From Nyssa sinensis (taxonomy: Eukaryota > Streptophyta > Magnoliopsida > Cornales > Nyssaceae): 64,000 nucleotides of DNA. The stretch lies in assembly GCA_008638375.1 (NCBI GenBank), contig CM018032.1, positions 34,027,751 to 34,091,750 of the forward strand. The letters are read 5' to 3'. The position numbers and the translations under genes were made by a program. This document shows positions 21,846 to 30,765 of the stretch, in pieces (within the stretch, counting starts at the first letter, position 1; each line of letters opens with the position of its first letter). Under the pieces are notes generated by a model. The model was not told the DNA's origin. It did not search any database and saw only the letters and a list, made by a program, of their open reading frames with translations.

Positions 21846-22505
21846 AACGAGCCTCAGAGGCAGAACAATCACGTCATCTACGTCCTCCATGCTGACTCCC
21901 CTGTTACAGGAATGTCCAACAGGGCAAGAAAGAGATATGCTCGGGAGGCCAGAACCGCCTTAAACGTCCTGCAGATCTCCAATGTCGAAAAGAGGCTCAA
22001 GCCAGGACCGGAGATCCAGTTCACCGAGCAAGATCTAGCAGGGGTACACTGCCCTCACAGTGATGCCCTCGTTATTACCCTTAGAATCGCCAACTTCGAG
22101 ACCAGAAGAGTCCTGGTCGACACTGGCAGCTCAGTCAACATTCTGTTCCATGAACCGCTTAAACAGATGGGCATAGACCAGGACAACGTCAAGCCCACCA
22201 CTGCCGTGATGGCAGCTTTTGATGGCAACCTCAGCACCCCACTAGGGAGAGTTGACCTTCCTACCACTGTAGGAGAAGGTGAAGGACAGAAGACCACCAT
22301 CACAGAATACATGGTGCTGAACATGAAGTCTCCCTACAACGTCATAATCGGGAGACCTTGGTTGCATCAGATAGGGGCAGTCACTTCGACCCTTCATCAG
22401 TGTCTGAAGTACGTCCACAACCAGAGCGTACACTCGGTCCGAGGATGTCAGCCAACCTCCCAAGAGTGTCACGCTATTGCCCTCAAGGAGAAAACGCCGA
22501 AATAG
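21846..22505 (+). CDS. Aspartic protease region of the Tat element
   Basis: Open from directly after the gag stop and in the same frame; the first Met is at 21912. The active site is VLVDTGSSVNILF with D at 22119-22121. A downstream YNVIIGRPWLHQIGAV segment supplies the conserved strand typical of retropepsins in plant gypsy elements, and the DTGSS is intact. It would process the Gag-Pol precursor inside the virus-like particle. It ends in TAG (22503), which is followed by CAATTA. The RT frame continues in phase with no other stop, so expression of RT from this copy needs readthrough or reflects a lesion. Confidence 0.9.
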   Translation, partial: NEPQRQNNHVIYVLHADSPVTGMSNRARKRYAREARTALNVLQISNVEKRLKPGPEIQFTEQDLAGVHCPHSDALVITLRIANFETRRVLVDTGSSVNILFHEPLKQMGIDQDNVKPTTAVMAAFDGNLSTPLGRVDLPTTVGEGEGQKTTITEYMVLNMKSPYNVIIGRPWLHQIGAVTSTLHQCLKYVHNQSVHSVRGCQPTSQECHAIALKEKTPK

Positions 22506-22511
22506 CAATTA
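22503..22511 (+). promoter_or_regulatory. UAG-CAA-UUA: readthrough-type stop context
   Basis: The stop between protease and RT is TAG followed by CAATTA. This fits the CARYYA consensus of the tobacco-mosaic-virus class of leaky UAG codons. The match is exact in sequence; function is inferred. The other two gag-pol stops (TGA-AAC at 21843, TAG-CCA at 24552) do not fit. Confidence 0.4.
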
Positions 22512-24554
22512 CAGTACACTCGGGACTGTGCAGATCCGGTCTTCACTCACACTCCCGAGGTGGAAGATTGCCCATCCAGCATTGAAGAACCCCTGAGTCC
22601 AAGGGGACGTGACAGCCGGGCCAAACCTGTTGGCGAGCCCATTAAAATACTGGTCAGTTCAGAAGCAGAGGGGCGTTACTTATACGTCGGCCCAGACCTT
22701 ACACATACCGAGCAGGAAAAGATAGTCAGGTTTCTGAAAAACAACCTCTCTATCTTCGCTTGGGAGACCAGGGACATGGAGGGAATAGATCCTAATCTAA
22801 TAACTCACAAACTGATGGTAGATCCGGATCACCCCCCAGTCAGACAGAAGAGAAGGCCGATTGCTCCTGATCGGCATCAGATTGTAAACGAAGAAGTCCA
22901 GAGGCTGCTGGACGCCAGGATGATACGGGAAGTTTTCTATCCCGAGTGGCTAGCTAACACCATGCTTGTTAAGAAGAAGAACGGCAAGTGGAGAGTCTGT
23001 GTTGACTATACAGACCTCAACAAAGCATGCCCCAAAGACAGCTTTCCACTGCCGAGAATAGACCAACTAGTTGACGCCACTGCAGAGCATGAACTTATGA
23101 GTTTCATGGATGCATACTCTGGATACAACCAGATCCAGATGTACCCTCCAGATCAAGAGAAGACTGCCTTCATAACTGAAAGAGGACTCTACTGTTACAG
23201 AGTGATGCCTTTCGGTTTGAAGAATGCTGGAGCCACTTATCAACGATTGGTGAACAAGATGTTCAACCCACTACTCGGTAGCACCATGGAGGTTTACATC
23301 GACGACATGCTGGTAAAGAGCCTTCAGAAAGGCAGTCACCTCCAGCACTTGGCCCAGACCTTCGATATCCTCAAACAACACAGGATAAAGCTCAACCCCT
23401 CGAAATGTACCTTTGGAGTTACGAAGGGAAAATTTTTGGGATACATCGTTTCTCAAAGAGGTATCGAAGCAGATCCCACTCAGATCCAAGCCCTGATTGG
23501 ACTGAAGTCACCAAGAACCAGGAAGGAGATTCAGGCATTGAACGGCAGAATTGCCGCACTGAGCAGATTCATATCCAAGTCCACCGATCGCTGCCTACCT
23601 TTCTTCAAAGCTCTGAAGGGCAGCAAGACTTTGCAATGGACAGAAGAATGCGAGCAGTCCTTTCGAGAACTGAAGGAGTATCTAGCCTCTCCAGAACTCC
23701 TATCAAAACCAGTACAAGGAGAAAAGCTGCTCCTGTACCTTGCAGTCTCCGAGAACGCGGTCAACTCCACACTGATTAGACAGGACAGAGGAGTACAGAG
23801 GCCCATATTCTACGTCAGTAGGGCACTACTTGACACGGAGAAAAGATACCCAGAAATAGAGAAGCTGGCTTATGCATTGGTTATATCAGCTCGGAAGCTT
23901 CGACCTTATTTCCAGGCCCATCCAATCGAGATCCCAACTTCCTATCCCCTAAAGTCAATACTGAGGAAACCTGAAGTATCAGGAAGATTGGTAAAGTGGT
24001 CTGTGGAGCTAGGGGAGTTCGACATAGCATATGTACCCCGGAACTCCATCAAAGGGCAGGCCTTAGCTGACTTCGTAGCCGAGTTCACCCCGGCACTTCA
24101 GAGCAAAGCACAAATCACCGAGACTTCGGGAACCTGGCTGCTGTACATTGATGGATCGTCAACCGATCAAGGATCAGGGGTAGGCCTGGTGCTACAGTCC
24201 CTTGATGGGCTCACATCAGAAAAAGTAGTCAGCCTGGGATTCAGAGCTTCTAACAATGAAGCCGAATATGAAGCCCTAGTCTTGGGGATGAAACTTGCCT
24301 TGGAATGCGAGGCTCAGAACCTCGATGTCTTCTCTGACTCCCAACTGGTAGTAAGCCAGGTCTTGGGAGAATTTTCCATCAAAGATGACAGGATGCTTCG
24401 GTATTCCGAACTGGTGAGCCACTTGAAGAGTTCCTTCCAGACGTTTACCATCCAGAAAATTGAGAGAAGCCAGAACTGCAGAGCAGATGCTCTGGCTAAC
24501 ATGGCCTCCCGCCTCAAATCTGAAGCAGACTCCACAGTTAAAATCTCTTTTTAG
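22506..24554 (+). CDS. Reverse transcriptase with dual RNase H of the Tat element
   Basis: Open in the gag frame from 22506; first Met at 22560 (664 codons). RT motifs: VKKKNGKWRVCVDYTDLNKA, FMDAYSGYNQI, MPFGLKNAGATYQRL, and the catalytic YIDD with Tyr codon 23295-23297. A first RNase H-like region (about residues 370-500) has LYLAVSENAVNSTLIRQ where a catalytic Asp normally stands, so it is degenerate. A second, complete RNase H starts near residue 526: YIDGSS, NNEAEYEAL, FSDSQLVVS and CRADALANMAS keep the D, E, D, D residues. This two-RNase-H layout is known from plant Tat elements. It ends in TAG (24552), with the integrase continuing in phase. Confidence 0.93.
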   Translation, partial: QLQYTRDCADPVFTHTPEVEDCPSSIEEPLSPRGRDSRAKPVGEPIKILVSSEAEGRYLYVGPDLTHTEQEKIVRFLKNNLSIFAWETRDMEGIDPNLITHKLMVDPDHPPVRQKRRPIAPDRHQIVNEEVQRLLDARMIREVFYPEWLANTMLVKKKNGKWRVCVDYTDLNKACPKDSFPLPRIDQLVDATAEHELMSFMDAYSGYNQIQMYPPDQEKTAFITERGLYCYRVMPFGLKNAGATYQRLVNKMFNPLLGSTMEVYIDDMLVKSLQKGSHLQHLAQTFDILKQHRIKLNPSKCTFGVTKGKFLGYIVSQRGIEADPTQIQALIGLKSPRTRKEIQALNGRIAALSRFISKSTDRCLPFFKALKGSKTLQWTEECEQSFRELKEYLASPELLSKPVQGEKLLLYLAVSENAVNSTLIRQDRGVQRPIFYVSRALLDTEKRYPEIEKLAYALVISARKLRPYFQAHPIEIPTSYPLKSILRKPEVSGRLVKWSVELGEFDIAYVPRNSIKGQALADFVAEFTPALQSKAQITETSGTWLLYIDGSSTDQGSGVGLVLQSLDGLTSEKVVSLGFRASNNEAEYEALVLGMKLALECEAQNLDVFSDSQLVVSQVLGEFSIKDDRMLRYSELVSHLKSSFQTFTIQKIERSQNCRADALANMASRLKSEADSTVKISF

Positions 24555-25847
24555 CCAGGATCCAGCATAGAGGAAGCACAAGTTGCTCAAATCGACGAAC
24601 AGCCCCAGAACTGGATGACCCCGATCCTCCAGTATCTAAAGTCCGGTCTCCTCCTAGAGGACAAAAACAAAGCCAGGAGAATCCGAATCAGAGCGGCTCG
24701 GTACCTGATCCTGAACAACAAGCTTTACAGAAGGTCGTATTCTCAACCTCTGCTAAAATGCTTAGCCCCAGACGAATCACAGTATGTCCTAGCTGAAATA
24801 CATGAAGGAATCTGCGGGAATCATAATGGGGGCAGAACCATAGCCCACCGAGCTCTATCGCAGGGCTACTACTGGCCAGGCATGTTGAAACAGGCTAAAG
24901 AGTATGTTCGGAAGTGCGACAAGTGCCAGAGATTTGCCCCGTACCAACATCAGCCTCAGCACGAGCTTATCCCGATTCCTAGTCCTTGGCCCTTTGCTCA
25001 ATGGGGAATGGACATTGTGGGCCCGTTACCACGAACACCTCCAAACAGGAAGTACCTCTTGGTGGCCATCGACTACTTCTCTAAATGGGCCGAAGCCGAG
25101 CCTTTAACGCATATTACAGAAAAGGAAGTCGAAAGCTTCACCTGGAAGAACATTGTCTGCAGGTTTGGCATACCACGTGTAATTATCTCGGACAATGGGA
25201 CACAATTCACTGGTAAAGGCTTCAAGGCATTCTGCGAAAATCTCAACATCAGGCAGCACTTTTCCTTTCCAGGCCATCCGCAAGCAAACGGGCAAGCAGA
25301 GGTCACCAACCGAACAATCCTTGACGGGTTAAAGAAGAGGTTGGAACAGGCTAAAGGAAGATGGGCAGAAGAACTCCCTGGAGTCCTTTGGGCCTACAGA
25401 ACAACCAGAAGAACTCCCACCTCTGAAACTCCCTTCTCACTAGCCTATGGAACAGAAGCAGTAATTCCGGTTGAGATCGGTATGCCAACTCTGAGGACTG
25501 AGGCCTTCGAGCAAGAATCCAATGATCAGCAGCTGATGAAAAATTTGGATTTACTCGAAGAAAGAAGGGATCAAGCCAGCATCAGGATGGAAGCTTATCA
25601 GCAGAGAATGGTCAACAAATCCAAGGTAGGACTCAAGACAGTCAACTTTCAAGTTGGAGACTTCGTCTTAAGAAGAGTCTTTCAAAACACCAAGGATCCC
25701 ACCATGGGAAAGTTGTCACCAAACTGGGAAGGCCCCTACAAAGTAACAAAGGTCGTTCGACCTACCACTTACTGGCTTGAAGACATGACTGGGAAACCTG
25801 TTCCTAGGCCATGGAACGTAGAACACTTGCGAAAGTATTATCAATGA
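24555..25847 (+). CDS. Integrase of the Tat element
   Basis: Open in the gag frame after the TAG; first Met at 24615 (410 codons). The N-terminal HHCC zinc region is visible (HEGICGNH ... CDKCQRF, about residues 60-100). The catalytic core has Asp133 (GMDIVGPLP), Asp193 (ISDNGTQFTG) and Glu229 (GQAEVTNRT), giving the D,D-35-E spacing, all intact. The C-terminus has FQVGDFVLRRVF and KLSPNWEGPYKV, the GPY/F-type module of gypsy integrases. No chromodomain is seen, as expected for Tat. It ends with TGA at 25845-25847, immediately before the tandem-repeat region. Confidence 0.93.
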   Translation, partial: PGSSIEEAQVAQIDEQPQNWMTPILQYLKSGLLLEDKNKARRIRIRAARYLILNNKLYRRSYSQPLLKCLAPDESQYVLAEIHEGICGNHNGGRTIAHRALSQGYYWPGMLKQAKEYVRKCDKCQRFAPYQHQPQHELIPIPSPWPFAQWGMDIVGPLPRTPPNRKYLLVAIDYFSKWAEAEPLTHITEKEVESFTWKNIVCRFGIPRVIISDNGTQFTGKGFKAFCENLNIRQHFSFPGHPQANGQAEVTNRTILDGLKKRLEQAKGRWAEELPGVLWAYRTTRRTPTSETPFSLAYGTEAVIPVEIGMPTLRTEAFEQESNDQQLMKNLDLLEERRDQASIRMEAYQQRMVNKSKVGLKTVNFQVGDFVLRRVFQNTKDPTMGKLSPNWEGPYKVTKVVRPTTYWLEDMTGKPVPRPWNVEHLRKYYQ

Positions 25848-25882
25848 AGATTTCTTTTTACTCCCATAAATTGTTCATCTAT
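25848..25882. other. Spacer between integrase and tandem array
   Basis: Short AT-rich link with a truncated repeat unit at its end. Confidence 0.6.
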
Positions 25883-26640
25883 TAATGCACAGGCCTCCAG
25901 AGCCTGGTCCATAATGTACGAGTCTTCACTCGGTCCATCTATTAATGCACAAGTCTTATGACTTGGTTCATCTATTAATGCACAGGCCTCCAGAGCCTGG
26001 TCCATAATGTACAAGTCTTCACTCGGTCCATCTATTAATGCACAAGTCTTATGACTTGGTCCATCTGTTAATGCACAGGCCTCCAGAGCCTGGTCCATAA
26101 TGTACGAGTCTTCACTCGGTCCATCTATTAATGCACAAGTCTTATGACTTGGTCCATCTGTTAATGCACAGGCCTCCAGAGCCTGGTCCATAATGTACGA
26201 GTCTTCACTCGGTCCATTTATTAATACACAAGTCTTATGACTTGGTCCATCTGTTAATGCACAGGCCTCCAGAGCCTGGTCCATAATGTACGAGTCTTCA
26301 CTCGGTCCATCTACTAATGCACAAGTCTTATGACTTGGTCCATCTGTTAATGCACAGGCCTCCAGAGCCTGGTCCATAATGTACAAGTCTTCACTCGGTC
26401 CATCTACTAATGCACAAGTCTTATGACTTGGTCCATCTGTTAATGCACAGGCCTCTAGAGCCTGGTCCATAATGTACGAGTCTTCACTCGGTCCATCTAT
26501 TAATGCACAAGTCTTATGACTTGGTCCGTCAATTAATGCACAGGCCTCCAGAGCCTGGTCCATAATGTACGAGTTTTTACTCGGTCCATTTATAAATGCA
26601 CAAGCCTTCAGAGCTTGGTCCATGATATACAGATCTTAAA
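25883..26640. repeat. 93-bp tandem array (about 8 copies), each of three hairpin subunits
   Basis: The phrase 'ccataatgta' recurs at 93-bp steps (25909, 26002, 26095 ... 26560). Each unit has three related subunits of about 31, 29 and 33 bp. Each subunit holds a short inverted repeat followed by GTCCAT: CAGGC...GCCTG, CGAGT-cttc-ACTCG, CAAGTC-ttat-GACTTG. Because 93 is a multiple of three, a repetitive minus-strand frame of 260 codons stays open across it; I regard that as a by-product. Tandem arrays in the 3' region are known from Tat elements. Confidence 0.95.
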
Positions 26641-27034
26641 TACTTGGTTTATTCTCTAGATACGCAGGCCTACAGAGCCTGGATTACTCTTATATACAGG
26701 CCTTCCGAGCATGGTCCGTCTCCAATCTACAGATTATATGATTCGGCCCATCCACAGACAGAAGTTCCGGGCATCTACAAACTAAAGTTTCCTAGATCGG
26801 AACACCTTAGATCTGACACTTATAATTATTTGGTTTATCCGTCAAACAAACAAGTACTATGGTTCTGAGCAAGGGTAAAAGTACTTCGATTCAGGCATTT
26901 TTCTAAGTTTCTTTGATTTATTCTCAGAACAATCAGAAATGCACAAAAAGGTGTTTAAGTTACAAAAGGCACATTCACAGAAGAACATCAAATCCGAGAA
27001 GGGAAAATCTAATTTTATTGATAATTCAGAAGAT

Positions 27035-27135
27035 TTACATCACTACAGAAGCTATTACAGAAGTTATCACAGAAGCTATTACAGAAGTTATCACAGAAGC
27101 TATCACAAAAGCTATTACAGAAGCTATTGCAGAAG
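27035..27135. repeat. 15/30-bp tandem repeat
   Basis: About seven copies of 'cagaagctattacagaagtt'-like text (GAAGCTATTACA / GAAGTTATCACA alternation). Confidence 0.9.
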
Positions 27136-27297
27136 CTACGTTTGGCAACATAACGGCTCTTCTCCTGGGATGATAAAGGGGCACAGGGGCCAAACTTCCG
27201 TTACTGCCGCTACCGACTCCATTTGAAAGGAAGGAGCCCTGAACCCCAGTCTGCATCAAGAAACGCCCAGGCCATTTCATCATCACTATCACTGGTC

Positions 27298-27720
27298 TCA
27301 CGACCAACGGAGGATGAGGGCCCTGGGCTTCAGGGGGCCTTCAATCTTCTTCTTCTCACCGTCTGTTTCACCCCAGCCAGATTGAGACGAGGCACGAAGA
27401 AGAGGAGGCACCCCACTTGCGTCTACATCACCGACGCTCCAGGCCTCGGTTGAATCAAGGAAGGAACACCACCAATCGGAGGAATCTCGACCGAAGGCCA
27501 GAGGAAACAAGAAGACTTGTATTTCCTTCAATCCTTCCTTGGAGACTGAAAAAAAGGGAAGGTTAACTCTCGGCCACAGTTTAATCGCTCCTAACTCAGT
27601 CAAAGAATCACCCATCATCTTCGGGCAAATGGCAAAACTCCGGCAGCATATGAGGCCTTTCTCACAAGGGAACAATTTGAAATCGAAAAGATGAATGCAA
27701 CAATATGCCTTCATCCCCAT
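27298..27720 (-). other. Possible second antisense ORF in the Tat element
   Basis: A 140-codon minus-strand frame with no recognised domain. A TATATAAA box on the minus strand (27720-27727) sits at its first ATG, so a transcript would start inside it and more likely use the Met-Met near 27625. Composition is unremarkable. It may simply be open by chance. Confidence 0.2.
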
Positions 27721-28361
27721 TTATATAGACCCTTGAAGTCCAAAAGACGCCCAACTGAACCGTCACAAACGGTGAAAAAGAGAGCGGCCTCGAAATCCTA
27801 AACGACGGTCGAATAAATAAATGGCGCATTAAATGTGCCGCTTCGATATACCAAGGGACAGGGTACGGAGCCCTCTAAACAGAGACCACAGTCCGACACT
27901 GAAGCGCCCAAATAAACAGAAAGGGGAACGAAGTCTAAGTTATATCTATTCAAAATTCAGATCTTTCAATCTTGACTATTTTTATGACAAGCCAGGTCAT
28001 ATCTCAAAACTCAAACAGCTCGGATATATCCCAATCCGAGTACTCAGCATACCAACCACCGTAAAGTATAGAGCTGCCTAGTTGTCTTCACAAGCTCTTG
28101 ATTCAGAGCTGCCTACCCTAAGAGATCTACAAGGGTTTAATCCCACTCTATCAGGCCTTATCCATCCGATTATATTTACTTTCTTGTCTTATTATAATAA
28201 GGCAGGTAAAATTAATCTACATCTCTTACTCAGTAACCAGTATCGAAGCTCGCAGAAGCAACTATTGACTACTGAACAGTTGATCTAGCATGCAAAAGAC
28301 CTAGAGCAGCCATACTTACGCAGAAGGGAAGAACACAAGAAGAATTTGAAGGAAAAATAAT

Positions 28362-28367
28362 TTTATT
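28362..28367 (-). terminator. Antisense polyadenylation signal AATAAA
   Basis: AATAAA on the minus strand, about 70 bp after the stop of the antisense gene, in a suitable place for its 3' end. Confidence 0.5.
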
Positions 28368-28433
28368 GATTGGAAGTATACGTCCATTACATCAAAAAGC
28401 AAAAACAAAAAGGGGATAAAAACCCATAGGGCC

Positions 28434-30353
28434 TCAAGACTTCCCAGAAGGGCCCGCGTCCTCATCTAAGTTAAGGGCACGGGCCCCAGCCGTTTTATCC
28501 GGATCAGGACGAGACAAGGCAGGTTCAGGGGGAGCAATTGATGAAACGTCAAAACTCGGGAACTGAACCTGGAATCTAGTTCGGAAGCTTTCAAAACCAA
28601 ACAGGATCAACTCATCACCCATTTGGTCAACTTCATCTTTCAATATCATCTCAGTCTCAGCCCGGGCATGATCAGTCGCCTCCTGAACCTTCTGATCGAA
28701 GGAACTCCGGAGATTAACCAACTCCGCCTCAAGCCCCGCAACCTTCCGAGCATTTATGTCCCTCTCAGACTCTGCCACGGTAAGGTTGGTGGTAGCTTCC
28801 TTCAGATCCTCTTCAATGCTCTGGATTTTGGATTGGGCTGTCCCAAGCTCCACCCTCATCTGCTCCACTTCAGCCCGCAGCTTCTCGGCCTCCTCAAGGC
28901 CCATGGGGGTCACCATCAGAGCAGCCAAGCTATGCATACTCTGCGTAAAAGCAAGATAGACAGGTTAGAATGAACAAACAGACAGGCGGAAAAGTCAAGA
29001 AAAAGCTTCAGAAGCTACCTTCATCTGGAGATTCATCATCTCAGTCATCAATTTGGAAGGGTCATCCCCTCTGTACCGATGCGGGCCATGAGCCCATATT
29101 TGATCAAACGCCCTCTTGGCGATCTGATAGTCCGGCTCATTAAACGGCTCGGACGATGTAGCAGGTGCCTTCCCTTTCCTAGCCCTCCTGCTCGGAACAG
29201 AAAAAACAGGAGGAGCAGCCGAAGCAGGGACGGTAGGTTCAGCCTCCTGTTCAGCCTCGGCAGGAGCCAGCTCAGGAGAGCCAGAAATCAACCTCCTCCT
29301 CTTTACTTCAAGAGGGGCATCAGGCTCAGCTCGGGAGGAAGACTCCCCCGCCACTAGGGCATCCGGCACAGCCCATCTCGACATCAACCTCTTCTTAAGC
29401 TCGGCGTTACGGGCAGCCATCAAGTTCACTGGGGTAATAATGACGGAATGAGCCCGGTTAGAAGTCGAAAGCAATGCTCGGTACTGATCCCGCAGTGCTT
29501 CAGTAAAGTCGGGCCTCTTCCAAACACGCTTATCTGCACACAAGTAAGGAAAGACATGTCAGCTTATCAATTCGGAAGGCATAGCAAGGCTAAAGGAGAG
29601 TCTAAAAGAATAAGCCTCACCCCTATGACCCGTAACACGAGGGAACGACGAGGCCTCTCCTTTCTGAAAGCCTTCATGCTCCCATCCTCCTCCAACAAAG
29701 AAGTACCACTTCTTCCACGTCTTATTGGAAGTAGGAACAGAGGTCAGGGGTCGAAACCCCTTCTCAAAAGACATATAGAAAAGGCCCTCCGCCTGCTTGA
29801 ACTTCAGATCCATATTACTACGGATCAAGTCCAGAGACACATCCACCTTGTTCAAGTGTCCCAACACCACAAACCCTAAAAGCTGCCGCCAACTATTGAG
29901 ATTCAGGTCGGCAGGACAGAGCTTAAACCAACAAAAGAATTGCCTGACTAAATCTGGTAATGGGAGCCTCAAGCCCATTTCAAACTAGGCAAGGTAAACA
30001 CAAATCTCTCCGGTTTCAACATTATGGGGACGATCCATGGGGCCTGGCGCTCTGCAGGTCACATTCGTGGAAAAATTAAATTTCACCCTCCATTCATCCA
30101 GAAGGCTCCGAGTGACAGCACTCTCACCCTCTTCTCTACGGGAAGACCTACCAGAGGTCTTCCCAGCCCTGTCTCGGGGCTCCTCAAAAGCATCAACTAT
30201 CCTAACTCCAGGACTAGTGGGAGGATCAGTAGGCATCTCCTCAATAACTTCGGGAGCAGGATTACCCACATCTTCCACAGAAGACGGTATAGCCATCTCA
30301 GGAGGATTTCCCACTCCCTCATTCACAGTTGGGGATTCAGGAAGAGCAGACAT
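28434..30353 (-). pseudogene. Spliced antisense gene of the Tat element: Transposase_28-like domain plus coiled coil
   Basis: Three minus-strand exons: 30353-29621, 29533-29019 and 28940-28434. The introns (29534-29620, 87 bp; 28941-29018, 78 bp) have GT-AG ends and keep the frame, giving 585 codons. Exon 1 starts with an acidic, Pro-rich region. From about codon 126 it has LRLPLPDLVRQFF, LNLNSWRQLLGFVVL and WKKWYFFVGG, the pattern of the plant 'putative gypsy type transposon' domain (Pfam Transposase_28). Exon 2 has basic patches (KRRRL, RRARKGK). Exon 3 is a heptad-rich coiled coil (EKLRAEVEQMRVEL...). A single TAG at 29985-29987 (codon 123) interrupts exon 1, so this copy is defective unless read through. 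Tat elements are known to carry extra, sometimes antisense, ORFs; the function is unknown. Family assignment is by motif recall. Confidence 0.8.
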
Positions 30354-30523
30354 TATTTCCAGACTTAAGAAGAAAGAAGCAAGACAAGAGGAAAAAATCA
30401 GTCAAACCTGTTCTAACTCAGGGAAACAGTACTCTTCAAGGTCACACGAACCAACAATGGCAAACGAAATCTCCTAGCGCAGTGAAAATAACGGGGGAAA
30501 GGTCAGTCCAAATTCTCGTCCTG

Positions 30524-30531
30524 TATTTATA
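30524..30531 (-). promoter_or_regulatory. Antisense TATA box
   Basis: The minus strand reads CTTTATAAATACAGG; TATAAATA lies about 170 bp upstream of the antisense ATG, so transcription would start near 30495. It is the best core promoter candidate for the antisense gene. Confidence 0.55.
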
Positions 30532-30748
30532 AAGCGCAGTATCGGAAGGGACCCACCAATCCCAAGCGCCATCACGGTTCGGAACAATGATGATTTCGAG
30601 AAACCCGACTATCAGCCCAGTACAATGATGACCTTGAAAAGACCTAATCTCCGGCTGCGCAATAAAAGCCTTGGAAGGCGAACGGACAAGACACATGACT
30701 CTTCGAAAAAAGCTTAGCCCTAGTTACTTGCTGGCATCGAACTAGGAC

Positions 30749-30765
30749 TTGGGGGCGGGAGTAAC
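30749..30765 (+). other. Tat polypurine tract
   Basis: TTGGGGGCGGGAGTAAC lies directly before the 3' LTR. Confidence 0.8.

Larger units (their letters stand above)
26641..28361. other. 3' non-coding region of the Tat element
   Basis: Starts with decaying copies of the hairpin subunits (to about 26760). No plus-strand gene. It includes the short tandem repeat at 27035-27135 and a possible second antisense transcript (TATA at 27720-27727). Confidence 0.5.

Noticed and set aside
25841..26623. 260-codon minus-strand ORF made of MDQALEACAL... repeats
   Set aside because: The 93-bp unit is a multiple of three, so any stop-free frame in one unit stays open through the array. Hairpin structure, not the peptide, is what is preserved, and there is no promoter or homologous protein.
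25883..26640. CRISPR-like array
   Set aside because: This is plant nuclear retrotransposon DNA; units are contiguous with no unique spacers.
30024..30532. Plus-strand ORFs of 110-146 codons over the antisense gene
   Set aside because: They are shadows of the antisense exon: the minus strand has splice sites, domain motifs and a TATA box, the plus strand has none.
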